A stretch of DNA of 64,000 nucleotides from Simplicispira sp. 125 (GCF_003096555.1 NZ_QEKM01000001.1:3902898-3966897); one strand, 5' to 3'; positions 1 through 11,950 are shown, numbered from the stretch's first letter. The notes: generated by a model not told the origin, from the letters alone. A program made the numbers and translations.

Positions 1-114
1 GCTGGAATTCTGGAGCGCCAGGCGCAAGAGCTGCAGGAGGCCTATGCGCCCTGGCTGTCCCTCGCGGTGGCAGACTGTGAAGATGGCTGGATTCTTATGA
101 CCGCGTCGCGCTAG
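1..114 (+). CDS. prmA: ribosomal protein L11 methyltransferase, C-terminal end
   Basis: The first 37 codons read AGILERQAQELQEAYAPWLS... and end ...GWILMTASR before a TAG stop. This matches the C-terminus of PrmA, the SAM-dependent enzyme that trimethylates ribosomal protein L11. The start and the SAM-binding domain lie outside the window. The next gene starts 38 bases downstream on the same strand, so the two may be cotranscribed. The call rests on recognising the C-terminal motif alone; the catalytic domain cannot be seen. Confidence 0.8.
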   Translation, partial: AGILERQAQELQEAYAPWLSLAVADCEDGWILMTASR

Positions 115-152
115 CGCGAGCGCGGCGTGGTCCACTCTACAATCCACAGCGC

Positions 153-1685
153 ATGAGCCAGATCACCCGCTGCCCGTCTTGCGCGACGATGTTCAAGGTC
201 GTTGCCGATCAGTTGCGCATCTCTGACGGGTGGGTGCGTTGCGGGCATTGCAAGCAGGTTTTTGACGCCGCTGCGTATCTGCAAGCACAGCCCCCCGCGG
301 CACTTATGCCGGATCTCGCGCTGGACAAGCTGCGCGCACCGCCACAACCGGTGCGACGCGCCGAGAGCGCTGCAAAAACATGGGGCCCCACTGCGGCGCC
401 GCCTGAAAGAAGCAGCCGGGCGCAGGCCTTACCTGCCCAGTTTTCTGCGCCTCTGGCGTCCGAACGGACGCAGGCGCAGGTTGATACGTCTGCTGTTTTA
501 AAGGTGCCGGAGCCCGGTGTGCCGCCGTTTCTTGCCTTGGAGCCTTTGCCAGGGCAGGCTGGGACCGATATTTTTGGCCGGGCGCGCACAACCGTTGTAC
601 CTGAGCCGTTCACTCTGCCGCCAGAACGTGTTGCACCATCGCCATCGGCGTCCCCGGCATTGGCTGAAACCAAGTCTGCTGCGATGGATTGGCCCGCCAT
701 TGATTTTGAGCCTGCGGCGTCGTCTGAGGAAGAACCACCGGGCTATGAACTGCCCACGCCTGAGTGGCAAGAGACCGAATTTGGGATGGAGCCCGATGCG
801 GATTGGCCGAAAGCGTTGCCTCCCGAGCCTGCAGTGGCGTCGTTGGCGCAGACACCAGAGCCAGAGCCACCACCGATTGAGCGGGCATTGCGCGATGCTC
901 TTCATGATGTGCTCCTGCAGCGCGAGGCACTGCAGGCGGCAAAGGCATCGGTGGATGGGCCGGTGTCGCCTGCTGCGGCGGTGACCTCGATTTCCAAGGA
1001 GCCGGCACCCTTGCTGCCTGATATCCCGAGGAGTCTGGCATCAGAGGAGGGGGGTGCGGCAGTCGAAGAAGCAGACCACCTTGATCTGCCGGTGGAGGAG
1101 GATCCACTGCGCCAGGCCATGCCTGCGGACATGCAGGATATAGCGGAGCCGGGAGACAACGCATCTGCTGGAGAGCTTTCTTTTATGCGGGCGGCCCGGC
1201 GCAAGGCGTTCTGGCGTAAACCGCTGGTGCGTATGGGGTTGGCCTTGCTGAGTGTGTGTCTGCTTTGCGCGCTGCTGCTCCAGGTCGCCGTGCACGAGCG
1301 CCATTTCATCGCGGCATCCTGGCCGCAGGCCAAGGCTTCGCTGGATGCCTTGTGCCGCCCGCTGCAATGCTCTGTGGGGCATTACCGCCAGATTGCAGCG
1401 GTGGACGTGGATGGATCGTCCTTCCACAAAGTGCGCGGCGATGAATACCAGTTTTCCCTGACCTTGAAGAGCCGCGCACGTATGCCGGTAGAAACGCCAG
1501 CCATCGAACTGACGCTGACTGATACGCAGAATCAGCCGATTGTGCGTCGTGTCTTGCCGCCCTCAGAGCTTTCCGCGCCCGCTGAACTGGCGGCGCAAGG
1601 AGAGTGGAGTGCGACCACGGCGATTCTTCTGGCATCGGGCGGTGTCCGCATCACGGGTTACCGGGTGCTGGCTTTTTATCCCTGA
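153..1685 (+). CDS. zinc-ribbon, DUF3426-domain membrane protein
   Basis: A 510-residue protein of unknown exact role. Residues 7-33 form a zinc ribbon with paired cysteines (C7-x2-C10 and C30-x2-C33, CPSC...CGHC), the MJ0042-type finger usual for this family. A long Pro/Ala/Glu-rich, probably disordered linker follows to about residue 355. One transmembrane helix lies near residues 360-380, and a C-terminal DUF3426 domain (about 395-508) contains the VGHYRQIAAV and FSLTL segments. The topology is therefore a cytoplasmic zinc ribbon and linker with a C-terminal domain across the membrane. In betaproteobacteria this gene commonly follows prmA, as here. The ATG at 153 is supported by the family N-terminus MSQITRCPSC. 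Confidence 0.85.
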   Translation: MSQITRCPSCATMFKVVADQLRISDGWVRCGHCKQVFDAAAYLQAQPPAALMPDLALDKLRAPPQPVRRAESAAKTWGPTAAPPERSSRAQALPAQFSAPLASERTQAQVDTSAVLKVPEPGVPPFLALEPLPGQAGTDIFGRARTTVVPEPFTLPPERVAPSPSASPALAETKSAAMDWPAIDFEPAASSEEEPPGYELPTPEWQETEFGMEPDADWPKALPPEPAVASLAQTPEPEPPPIERALRDALHDVLLQREALQAAKASVDGPVSPAAAVTSISKEPAPLLPDIPRSLASEEGGAAVEEADHLDLPVEEDPLRQAMPADMQDIAEPGDNASAGELSFMRAARRKAFWRKPLVRMGLALLSVCLLCALLLQVAVHERHFIAASWPQAKASLDALCRPLQCSVGHYRQIAAVDVDGSSFHKVRGDEYQFSLTLKSRARMPVETPAIELTLTDTQNQPIVRRVLPPSELSAPAELAAQGEWSATTAILLASGGVRITGYRVLAFYP

Positions 1686-1714
1686 ACGGCCTTGCGCCCA
1701 AACGATTGATTGAT

Positions 1715-2632
1715 ATGGCAGCACTGATTTGCGGTTCCCTGGCGTTTGACACCATCATGACCTTCGAAGGGCGATTTTCGGAGCAGATCCTGCCCGATCA
1801 GTTGCATATTCTGAATGTCTCGTTTCTGGTGCCCGCGCTGCGCCGGGACTTTGGCGGCTGTGCCGGCAACATTGCTTACAGTCTCCAGTTGTTGGGGGGG
1901 CAACCTGTACCCATGGCCATGCTGGGCAGTGATGGGGCCGAATATCTGCAGCGCCTGTCCCATCTGGGTATCAGTACCCGTTGCGTAGGCCAGGTCAATG
2001 ACACCTACACCGCCCAGGCCATGATCATGACCGACCGCGATAACAACCAGATCACGGCGTTTCATCCTGGCGCGATGATGCAAGCCCATGCGAACCGTAT
2101 CGACGCCAGCATGCCAGAAGTGCGCATTGGCATCATCGCTCCTGATGGGCGCGACGCCATGATCGAACACGCTGCGCAGTTCCAGGCGGCGGGCATTCCC
2201 TTTGTTTTCGATCCGGGGCAAGGTCTGCCCATGTTCTCGGGCGAGGAGCTCACCCGCTTTGTGGAGCAGGCGTCTTGGGTCACGGTCAATGATTACGAGG
2301 GCAAGATGCTGTGCGATCGCACAGGCCTCGATCTGGCCGCGCTTTCGCGCAAGGTGGAAGGCTTGGTGGTGACCCTCGGGGCGCAGGGTTGCGAGGTCTG
2401 GATCGAGGGAGTTCGGACCGAAGTGGCACCGGTTGTGCCCACCCAGATTGTCGACCCCACAGGCTGCGGTGACGCATGGCGTGGCGCTCTGCTCTTCGGC
2501 CTGGAGCGGGGCTGGCCCCTGGCGCGCTGTGCTGCGCTGGGTAACCGCCTGGGGGCTCTCAAAATTGCGGCGCGTGGACCACAGAACTACACGCTGGATT
2601 TCGATCCCGCATCGCTGATGGCCCAGGCATAA
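1715..2632 (+). CDS. PfkB-family carbohydrate (ribokinase/adenosine-type) kinase
   Basis: A 305-residue sugar or nucleoside kinase of the ribokinase fold. The N-terminal GGCAGNIAYSLQLLGG segment is the substrate-side PfkB motif. DPTGCGDAWRGALLFG near residues 247-262 is the second PfkB signature, with the catalytic Asp in GCGD. Family members phosphorylate sugars or nucleosides with ATP, and the sequence does not say which. ATG 1715 is chosen because MAALICGSLAFDTIM is the usual family start; upstream extension would run into the preceding gene. It lies 29 bases after the DUF3426 gene and is probably cotranscribed with it. The stop codon sits directly against a hairpin that serves the opposite-strand gene. 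Confidence 0.82.
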   Translation: MAALICGSLAFDTIMTFEGRFSEQILPDQLHILNVSFLVPALRRDFGGCAGNIAYSLQLLGGQPVPMAMLGSDGAEYLQRLSHLGISTRCVGQVNDTYTAQAMIMTDRDNNQITAFHPGAMMQAHANRIDASMPEVRIGIIAPDGRDAMIEHAAQFQAAGIPFVFDPGQGLPMFSGEELTRFVEQASWVTVNDYEGKMLCDRTGLDLAALSRKVEGLVVTLGAQGCEVWIEGVRTEVAPVVPTQIVDPTGCGDAWRGALLFGLERGWPLARCAALGNRLGALKIAARGPQNYTLDFDPASLMAQA

Positions 2633-2658
2633 AAAAACCCGGTGCAGGGCACCGGGTT
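2631..2658 (-). terminator. intrinsic terminator of the H1-like gene
   Basis: A 10-bp perfect stem AACCCGGTGC / GCACCGGGTT (2636-2645 with 2649-2658) closes a 3-base loop. Read on the minus strand it is followed by a run of seven T (2631-2637), the form of a Rho-independent terminator for the minus-strand gene ending at 2683. On the plus strand no T-run follows, so any action on the kinase gene would be weaker. Confidence 0.8.
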
Positions 2659-2682
2659 GTGATGCGCAGCCGGGGCTGCGTA

Positions 2683-3306
2683 TCAGGGCTTTGAGCCCGT
2701 AGGGAAAGGCCACGCAGCCTGGGGGTTGAGCGTCGTCTGTGCCGCAGGAGCTGCTTTGGCTGCTGCAGGCTTCTTGGCCGGTGCCGCTTTCTTGGGAGCC
2801 GATGCCGCCTTTTTGGCTACAGGTTCTGCTGCTTTTTTTGCAGGTGCCGCGGTTTTGGCGGGTGCTACCTTCTTTGCAGGAACTGCTGCCTTTTTGGTGG
2901 GCGCAGCCTTTTTCGCGGGCGCGGCCTTCTTGGCCACTACGGCTTTCTTGGCAGGAGCCGCCTTCTTTGCAGGTGCCGCTTTCTTTGCCGCTACGACCTT
3001 CTTGGCTGGAGCTGCTTTCTTGGCGGGCGCCGCCTTTTTCGCTGGAGCTGCCTTCTTTGCCGCTACGGCTTTTTTGGCAGGTGCCGCGGCCTTCTTGGCG
3101 GGAGCGGCCTTGGGAGCGGTGGCCTTCGCTGCCGGTGCTGCGGCCTTTTTAGCGGGCGCAGCCTTCTTTGCCACTACCGCTTTCTTGGCGGGCGCAGCGG
3201 CTTTGGCTGGAGCCACTTTCTTTGCCGGTGCTGCTGCCTTCTTGGCGGGTGCAGCCTTCTTCACGGGAGCCGCCTTCTTGGCGGCGGGTTTCTTCGCAGT
3301 TGCCAT
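2683..3306 (-). CDS. histone H1-like, Lys/Ala/Pro-rich DNA-binding protein
   Basis: A 207-residue, extremely basic, low-complexity protein built from degenerate repeats of AAPAKKA / VAKKAAP type. It resembles the C-terminal tails of eukaryotic H1 and bacterial AlgP/H1-like nucleoid proteins. Such tails bind DNA non-specifically through lysines; a role in nucleoid compaction is inferred from family knowledge. Two ATGs are adjacent (3309 and 3306). The second is chosen because the AAGGAG ribosome site then has a 6-base spacer rather than 3. The repeats make length variation between strains likely. The high-GC reverse strand is also open throughout but is only the complement of this repeat. Confidence 0.8.
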   Translation of the reverse strand: MATAKKPAAKKAAPVKKAAPAKKAAAPAKKVAPAKAAAPAKKAVVAKKAAPAKKAAAPAAKATAPKAAPAKKAAAPAKKAVAAKKAAPAKKAAPAKKAAPAKKVVAAKKAAPAKKAAPAKKAVVAKKAAPAKKAAPTKKAAVPAKKVAPAKTAAPAKKAAEPVAKKAASAPKKAAPAKKPAAAKAAPAAQTTLNPQAAWPFPTGSKP

Positions 3307-3309
3307 CAT

Positions 3310-3641
3310 TTTCTCCTTGGGTCAGTGAGCAAAGAGCACTCCACGCCTACATTGGGCAAGGAGCGATCCATGGAGATGGGCTTGTGCCCATTTCCATGAA
3401 TACGGGGACGCTGTGCCCCAAGGCACGGACAGGTGCCAAGTGGGCGGAGCGTGGTGTGGTGTTGCATTGCGCGGGTGTGCTGCTACTGTGGCCAGGAGGC
3501 AATAGCGTGCCATCCCGTCAGCGCATGGGCTTTTCGTGCGCGACGGCCGTCGCAGCCGTGCCCGTGGATACCACGTGAAATGGCTGGGCTGTCTGTGGAG
3601 TCGATGGCGAGCTTCATATGGAAGTATGGGAAGGCCGGGCG
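3310..3641. other. 332-bp non-coding gap with a strong hairpin
   Basis: No credible gene lies here between nrdB and the H1-like gene. The main feature is a 13-bp stem with a 4-base loop at 3369-3398 (CATGGAGATGGGC / GCCCATTTCCATG), about 60 bases upstream of the H1-like start codon. It has no T-run on either strand, so it looks like a leader or regulatory hairpin rather than a terminator. The promoter of the H1-like gene is expected here but was not pinned down. No terminator was seen just after nrdB. Confidence 0.5.
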
Positions 3642-4841
3642 CTAGTCCCAAGAGAGCGCGCCGCCCGACTGGTACTCGATCACGCGGGTTTCGAAGAAGT
3701 TGCGTTCCTTCTTCAGGTCAATCATTTCACTCATCCAGGGGAAGGGGTTTTCTTCGTTGGGGAAGAGGGTTTCCAGTCCGATCTGGGTGGCGCGGCGGTT
3801 GGCGATGTAGCGCAGGTAGCCCTTGAACATGGAAGCGTTCATACCCAACACGCCACGTGGCATGGTGTCTTCGGCGTATCTGTATTCAAGTTCTACGGCC
3901 TTGATGAACAAGGTCTTGATTTCTTCCTTGAATGCGGAAGTCCAGAGACTGGGATTCTCCAGCTTGAGCTGGTTGATCAGGTCGATGCCGAAGTTGCAGT
4001 GCATGGACTCGTCGCGCAGGATGTACTGGTACTGCTCGGCGGCGCCGGTCATCTTGTTTTGCCGACCCAGCGCCAGGATTTGCGTGAAGCCAACGTAGAA
4101 GAAAAGACCTTCCATCAGGCAGGCGAAAACGATCAACGATTTGAGCAGTGTCTGGTCGTTTTCGTGTGTGCCGGTGTGGAAGTGCGGGTCGCTGATGGCC
4201 TCGATGAACGGGATCAGGAATTCGTCCTTGTCACGGATCGACTGCACCTCGTTGTAGGCGTTGAAGATCTCGCCTTCGTCCAGACCCAGCGATTCGACAA
4301 TGTACTGGTACGCGTGCGTGTGGATCGCTTCTTCAAAAGCCTGACGCAGCAGGAACTGACGGCATTCGGGCGCCGTGATGTGGCGGTAGGTGCCGAGCAC
4401 GATGTTGTTGGCGGCCAGCGAGTCTGCGGTGACGAAGAAACCCAAATTGCGCTTGATGATGCGGCGTTCATCTTCGGTCAGACCATTCGGGTCTTTCCAG
4501 AGCGCGATGTCGCGCGTCATGTTGACTTCCTGCGGCATCCAGTGGTTGGCGCAGGTGGCAAGGTATTTCTCCCAGGCCCACTTGTATTTGAACGGCACCA
4601 GTTGATTGACGTCGGTCTTGCCGTTGATGATGCGTTTGTCGGCTGCGTTCACGCGCTGCGCACGCACTGCTCCTGATTCAGAAGCGGTGGAGGCTGCAGG
4701 CGCAGCTGCTGCGTGAGCGCTGATAGATGAATCGGCGAGCGATGCAGAGAGCGGCGCCGATGCCGCCAAGCGGTGTTCTTGCAGACCGCCGTCGAAAAAT
4801 CTTTGCGATGAGGATGTGACTTTTTCGTCCCAGTTCAGCAT
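3642..4841 (-). CDS. nrdB: ribonucleoside-diphosphate reductase, beta subunit
   Basis: A 399-residue class Ia R2 subunit, which houses the diiron-tyrosyl radical used by NrdA to reduce ribonucleotides. Metal-ligand motifs are visible: EEAIHTHAY in the first helix pair and [10 protein letters not shown] in the second. The start is set at ATG 4841 (MLNWDEKV), the usual family N-terminus. In-frame upstream codons could extend it to 4880 but look like leader. An Ala-rich stretch (about residues 35-55) precedes the conserved core. nrdB lies 130 bases downstream of nrdA on the same strand, consistent with an nrdAB operon under the NrdR boxes upstream of nrdA. Confidence 0.93.
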   Translation of the reverse strand: MLNWDEKVTSSSQRFFDGGLQEHRLAASAPLSASLADSSISAHAAAAPAASTASESGAVRAQRVNAADKRIINGKTDVNQLVPFKYKWAWEKYLATCANHWMPQEVNMTRDIALWKDPNGLTEDERRIIKRNLGFFVTADSLAANNIVLGTYRHITAPECRQFLLRQAFEEAIHTHAYQYIVESLGLDEGEIFNAYNEVQSIRDKDEFLIPFIEAISDPHFHTGTHENDQTLLKSLIVFACLMEGLFFYVGFTQILALGRQNKMTGAAEQYQYILRDESMHCNFGIDLINQLKLENPSLWTSAFKEEIKTLFIKAVELEYRYAEDTMPRGVLGMNASMFKGYLRYIANRRATQIGLETLFPNEENPFPWMSEMIDLKKERNFFETRVIEYQSGGALSWD

Positions 4842-4971
4842 GGTTTTTCCAGTGTTCGGATTATGGAAGCAGCGCTGCAAAATGAAAAGCGCCTATGTGC
4901 TGCGCTGCGCTGTTTTGTTGCTTGAAAACACATGTGAGGTCGCCGTTGTATAGCGACCTGTGTACGCAGTG

Positions 4972-7872
<2,901 letters not shown>

Positions 7873-7965
7873 GGCGTCCTCTCGTCGAAGGGGTGATAGA
7901 GGTCTCTGGCGCCCGAACAGGCCGCCGAAAGACGGGCGGTGAATTGATTGATGATAATCAATTTC

Positions 7966-8012
7966 ACGCTATAGGTGATGTGAAATTCAAATTAATACAC
8001 TATATGTAGTGT
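7966..8012. promoter_or_regulatory. pair of NrdR boxes upstream of nrdA
   Basis: Two 16-bp sites, ACGCTATAGGTGATGT (7966-7981) and ACACTATATGTAGTGT (7997-8012), start exactly 31 bases apart, about three helical turns. The second is a near-perfect palindrome and a close match to the known NrdR box (ACACTATATATAGTGT-like). Paired boxes at 31-32 bp spacing are the recognised NrdR arrangement, so repression of nrdAB by NrdR-ATP/dATP is a strong inference. A third inverted repeat, ATTGAT-GATA-ATCAAT (7947-7962), lies between the boxes and the gene and is unexplained. Confidence 0.82.
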
Positions 8013-8047
8013 ATTTTTGGGCTGGAGATCGTACTGGCTGGGTTGCC

Positions 8048-8129
8048 GCAGGGGCGCAGGAAAACCGCCCCTGCGAGGTGCGGGGACGGCGCGGACGCCT
8101 TGATTCAGGCGTCCTGCTGCTATTTTTTT
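8048..8129. other. two hairpins downstream of ampD
   Basis: GCAGGGGCG/CGCCCCTGC (8048-8056 with 8066-8074) and GGACGCCT/AGGCGTCC (8093-8100 with 8107-8114) form two GC-rich stems between the ampD stop and the nrdA regulatory region. A T7 run (8123-8129) follows the second stem on the plus strand, whereas ampD is on the minus strand. They may still end the ampD transcript, but the polarity does not fit a classic terminator. Confidence 0.4.
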
Positions 8130-8144
8130 GTAGGCCGGGGCGTA

Positions 8145-8768
8145 TCAGCGCAGTGGCTGCAGGGTGTGGGCTGGGAAGCGGCGTGCATCCCACGCCAGCA
8201 GGCGCTGCAGTTGCGGCCACTGAAACCCTGGCCCTGGGTCGGCCTTGCGGCCGGGTGCGATGTGCTCGTGGCCTGCGATGTGGGCAATGGGATAGCGCTG
8301 TGCCAGGTCGGTACACAGCCGTGCCAGGGCGTTGTACTGGGCAGGTTCGAACGTTGCACCCTCCAGCCCTTCGAGCTCGATGCCGATCGAATCGTCGTTG
8401 CATTGGCTGCGTCCGCGGTATTGGGATGCCCCTGCATGCCAGGCGCGCTGGTCGCAATCGACAAACTGCCAGAGCGTGCCATCGCGCTCGATAAAGAAAT
8501 GGGCTGAAACCTGCAGGCCCCGGATGCTCTGGTAGTAAGGGTGGGCGTCCCAGTCCAGGCGGTTCAGGAAAAGGTCTTGCACGGCCTGCCCGCCGTACTG
8601 GCCGGGCGGCAGGCTGATGGAATGCACCACGATCAGATCAATCTGCGCCTGTGCAGGTCGGGGGCCGTAGTTGGGCGAAGCCAAGTGCCGGGCGCTGCCG
8701 TGCCAGCCCTGCACCCAGACGGAAGGTGTCGGGGTTTCAGGATTCTGCGTCGGCGTTGTTGTCGTCAT
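8145..8768 (-). CDS. ampD: 1,6-anhydro-N-acetylmuramyl-L-alanine amidase
   Basis: A 207-residue cytoplasmic zinc amidase of the AmpD/amidase_2 family. It cleaves the peptide from anhydromuropeptides during cell-wall recycling. Zinc-site residues are visible: H49 in IVVHS, and the His and Asp of GHEHIAPGRKADPGPGF near residues 167-177. The last is a hallmark AmpD motif that separates it from other amidases. The start at 8768 lies inside the 3' end of pilR (32-base overlap), so translation is probably coupled to pilR. In other bacteria AmpD loss derepresses AmpC beta-lactamase; no ampC or ampR is in the window. Confidence 0.9.
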   Translation of the reverse strand: MTTTTPTQNPETPTPSVWVQGWHGSARHLASPNYGPRPAQAQIDLIVVHSISLPPGQYGGQAVQDLFLNRLDWDAHPYYQSIRGLQVSAHFFIERDGTLWQFVDCDQRAWHAGASQYRGRSQCNDDSIGIELEGLEGATFEPAQYNALARLCTDLAQRYPIAHIAGHEHIAPGRKADPGPGFQWPQLQRLLAWDARRFPAHTLQPLR

Positions 8769-10221
8769 TGGGCGCGGTAATGTTCAGGCGCGCGATGCGG
8801 TAGCGGATCTGGCGCAGGCTGATGCCCAGTCGGGCCGCTGTGGCGGTGCGGTTGAAATGGGCTGCTTGCAGTGCGCGCACCAGAATGTCACGCTCCTGCT
8901 GGTCGAGCCAGGCCTGCAGGTCATGGGGAAGCTCGGCGGTGGTGGACGTGGGGGCCGGGTTGCCGGGGGTGATGGGGGGTGCTGCAGGGGTTGCATCGAA
9001 GGCGCGGTCGGCAGCCGACGGGCCTGCGGCTTCCACCGTGAGCACATCGCCTTCGCTCAGCGCCACGGCGCGGTGCAGCAGGTTCTCCAGCTCGCGCACA
9101 TTGCCGGGCAGGGCGTGGGTGGTGATGGCGGCCAGCGCTTGCGGGGTGAGCTGGGGCACGGGGCCTCCCGACTCCAGCGCAATGCGCGCCAGCAAAGCCT
9201 CGCACAGAGCGGGTAGGTCTTCGCGTCGCTCGCGCAGCGGGGGGATGAAAATTTCGATGACGTTGAGCCGATAGTACAAATCCTGCCGGAATCGTCCCGT
9301 CTGCACGGCCGAGGCCAGGTCGTGGTGCGTGGCGCTGACGATGCGTACATCCACGGTTTCTTCCTGGGTGGAGCCCAGCGGGCGCACGCTGCGCTCCTGG
9401 ATGGCGCGCAACAGCTTGGACTGCATGGCCAGTGGCAGGTCCCCGATTTCGTCCAGAAACAGAGTGCCGCCCTGCGCGGCCTGAAAGTACCCCTGGCGGT
9501 CTTGCGTCGCGCCTGTATAGGAGCCCTTGCGGGCGCCGAAAAATTCGGCTTCCAGCAAATTTTCAGGGATGGCGCCGCAGTTGACGGCCACCAGGGGGCC
9601 GCTGGCGCGCTGGCTGCTGGCATGCAGGGCGCGGGCGATCAGCTCCTTGCCCGTACCCGACTCGCCCCGGATGAGCACGGGCGCCATGCCACGCGCCACC
9701 TTGGCCACACGCTGTTTGACGTTGCGCATGGCCTCGGACTCTCCCACCAGGCGGGCCATCGACAGGCTGCAAGGGACTCCGGAGTCGGTGGCGCCGTCGC
9801 GGGCGGGGCTGCTGCGGGTGCTGCGCGGCGGGGGAACCGCATCGCCCCCTTGCACCGCAGAGGCCACGACAGAGCGGAACTGCTTGAGATCGACCGGTTT
9901 GGTGAGGTAGTCGAAGGCGCCTGAACGCAGGGCTTCCACGGCATTTTCTGCAGAGCCGTAGGCCGTCATCACCACGCAGCGCTCGCGCCGCTGCTGGTCG
10001 CGCAGATCTTGCAGCAGTTCCATGCCAAAACCGTCGGGCAGGCGCATATCGCTGATGACCACGTCAAAGCGTTTGGCCTGCAGTTGCTGGCGCGCCTCGA
10101 GCAAAGTCGCGGCGGTGTCGACGCGGTAGCCCTCGCGCAACAGGGTCAACTCGTACAGGGTGCGCAGGTCGGGTTCGTCGTCGACCACCAGGATGGAGGC
10201 CGCAGGGGCATTTAGGGACAT
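8737..10221 (-). CDS. pilR: sigma-54-dependent response regulator of type IV pilin transcription
   Basis: A 494-residue NtrC-type regulator. The receiver domain (residues 8-125) has phospho-acceptor D58 in VISDMRLPDG. The AAA+ domain has Walker A GESGTGKEL (near 187), the sigma-54 contact loop as GSYTGA, and Walker B GGTLFLDEIGDLP. The C-terminal Fis-type helix-turn-helix reads HFNRTATAARLGISLRQIRY. Pairing with a PAS/TM kinase of PilS type gives the PilSR assignment, which activates pilA through RpoN. The start is set at ATG 10221, one base after the pilS stop; an in-frame ATG at 10242 overlapping pilS is also possible. Confidence 0.87.
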   Translation of the reverse strand: MSLNAPAASILVVDDEPDLRTLYELTLLREGYRVDTAATLLEARQQLQAKRFDVVISDMRLPDGFGMELLQDLRDQQRRERCVVMTAYGSAENAVEALRSGAFDYLTKPVDLKQFRSVVASAVQGGDAVPPPRSTRSSPARDGATDSGVPCSLSMARLVGESEAMRNVKQRVAKVARGMAPVLIRGESGTGKELIARALHASSQRASGPLVAVNCGAIPENLLEAEFFGARKGSYTGATQDRQGYFQAAQGGTLFLDEIGDLPLAMQSKLLRAIQERSVRPLGSTQEETVDVRIVSATHHDLASAVQTGRFRQDLYYRLNVIEIFIPPLRERREDLPALCEALLARIALESGGPVPQLTPQALAAITTHALPGNVRELENLLHRAVALSEGDVLTVEAAGPSAADRAFDATPAAPPITPGNPAPTSTTAELPHDLQAWLDQQERDILVRALQAAHFNRTATAARLGISLRQIRYRIARLNITAPNDDNNADAES

Positions 10222-10222
10222 A

Positions 10223-11950
10223 TCAAACCACAATGGTGTCAAACAGGGAGGCCGACTCTTGCAGCCGCCCGACCTGGCGGAAGCTCACTGTGAAGGCATT
10301 GCCCTCGATGTCGCCCCGGGAGGTGGGGCGGCTGGTGCGCTGGTAGCTGATGGCGGCGCCATGCCGCTCACACAGTTCGCGGCAAATGTACAGGCCCAGG
10401 CCGCTGGATCGGCTTTCGGATGAAAAGAAGGGCTCGAACAGATGGCGCTCCACCGATTGGTCCATGGGCGCTCCATCGCTCCAGACCTGTACGCAGGCCT
10501 GGCCAGGGGCGCTGATGCGGGTACTCAGCTGTAACGCATCGGGCTCGCTACTCTTGTAGCGCAAGGCATTGTCGAGCAGGTTGACCAGCACACGGCGCAG
10601 GTGTTCGGTATCGAACTCCACGTGCACCTCGCCAGCCATGAGCGTCACACGGCCCTGGCGCTTGGCCGGATCGTGGCCGCTCCAGTCCTGCCAGATCTGT
10701 GCCACGGTGGAATCGAGCGTCAAGGTGGATGCCGGGGCGTGGCTGATCTGGTGCTGCACGCGCGCGATGTCAAGGATTTCCTCGGCAATGCGGGCCAGAC
10801 GGTCGGCGTTTTGCTGCACCATCTGGCTCAAGCGTTTTTGTGCGGGTTGCTCCAGGTCTTCTTCCAACAGGGCATTGGCCTGCATGATGGCCGCCAGTGG
10901 ATTGCGGATCTCGTGCGCCACGGCGGCCGACATGCGGCCCATGGCCGCCAGTTTTTCGGTGCGCAGACGCGCTTCCATCTCACGCAGATCGTGCAGGAAC
11001 ATCACACACAAACGGGCGCCCGGCACACCGGCAGCGCTTTGTTTTGGCGAGGTCAGCCAGGTGCGCACATGCAGGCCGACGGGGCTTCGTCCTTCATTCA
11101 GCAGGTTCAGGTCGGCGGTCTGGGGCTGGTCCAGGCGAAAGGAGCGGCGCGCCAGAGCCACCAGTGCCTGCCATGCTGCAGCCTGGTGCAATGTGAATGG
11201 AGGGTCCGAGCCGGACGGGCAGCCCAGCAGCGAAAGCCCCGCCGGGTTGGCCATGCGCACGGTGACTTCTTCGTCAACCACCAGCACGCCGTCCGTCAGG
11301 TTCTGGATGATCAGCGTGCTGACCTGGCTTTGCACCAGGGCCGCTACCTTGCTGCGCTGCGCTGTTTGCTGCTCGCGCACCAGCCGGGTCGAGAGCTGGT
11401 GTATCAGGAAGGAGGCGATGAAATAGCCGGTCCCGGTCAGCGCTGCCTGCAGATAGAGTTGCGCAGTATCCGTGTCGGGCCCGTGGTAACCCTGCCACCA
11501 TGCCCAGGCCAGCAGCAGCAAAGTGGCGGCTGCCGTGGTGCCCAGCGCCAGGGTGAGCGTTCCCAGCACCGAGGCCATGAGGATGGGCAGGCCCAGCAGG
11601 GGCGTGAAGTTCATGGAGCCGATGTGCAGCAGTTGCAGCGCACTTACCGCCACCAGGTCCACGCCAATGGACGGCAGCCATTGCAGACCGGCCTGCGGAG
11701 AAGGCGGCGCCCGCCGCGCCAGCACGCGCAGGGCCAGCGTTGCGGCCAGGTACGCCACGCACACCATGAGCACCAACGGATGGGCGTTCTGGTTGATGAC
11801 CTGGCCCACCCCTTGCAGCAGCAGCAGGGCCAGCGCGATCATGGTGCGGCCCGTCAGGAAACCGTGCCACAGGCGCAGAAAAGGGGTCTCATCCACCGCC
11901 AGGGGCCGCGCGGCCGTGCTGTTGCCGGGAGGTATGGTGTCAGCGTGCAT
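10223..11950 (-). CDS. pilS: PilS-type membrane sensor histidine kinase
   Basis: A 575-residue sensor kinase. The N-terminal half has several membrane helices (about residues 35-190, including MIALALLLLQGVGQVI and TAAATLLLLAWAWW). A PAS-like region follows (about 215-330). The HisKA motif AAVAHEIRNPLAAI carries the phospho-acceptor His, and the ATPase domain has N-box LVNLLDNALRY and G-box SSGLGLYICRELCERHG. It is the cognate kinase of the adjacent pilR. The start overlaps the end of the upstream small membrane-protein gene by 11 bases, and the stop is one base from the pilR start, so expression is probably coupled. Confidence 0.85.
   Translation of the reverse strand: MHADTIPPGNSTAARPLAVDETPFLRLWHGFLTGRTMIALALLLLQGVGQVINQNAHPLVLMVCVAYLAATLALRVLARRAPPSPQAGLQWLPSIGVDLVAVSALQLLHIGSMNFTPLLGLPILMASVLGTLTLALGTTAAATLLLLAWAWWQGYHGPDTDTAQLYLQAALTGTGYFIASFLIHQLSTRLVREQQTAQRSKVAALVQSQVSTLIIQNLTDGVLVVDEEVTVRMANPAGLSLLGCPSGSDPPFTLHQAAAWQALVALARRSFRLDQPQTADLNLLNEGRSPVGLHVRTWLTSPKQSAAGVPGARLCVMFLHDLREMEARLRTEKLAAMGRMSAAVAHEIRNPLAAIMQANALLEEDLEQPAQKRLSQMVQQNADRLARIAEEILDIARVQHQISHAPASTLTLDSTVAQIWQDWSGHDPAKRQGRVTLMAGEVHVEFDTEHLRRVLVNLLDNALRYKSSEPDALQLSTRISAPGQACVQVWSDGAPMDQSVERHLFEPFFSSESRSSGLGLYICRELCERHGAAISYQRTSRPTSRGDIEGNAFTVSFRQVGRLQESASLFDTIVV

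Noticed and set aside
2726..3328. Plus-strand frame encoding FFAGAAFLA-type repeats opposite the H1-like gene
   Set aside because: It looks like a membrane protein only because it is the complement of Lys/Ala repeats; the minus strand has the ribosome site and terminator.
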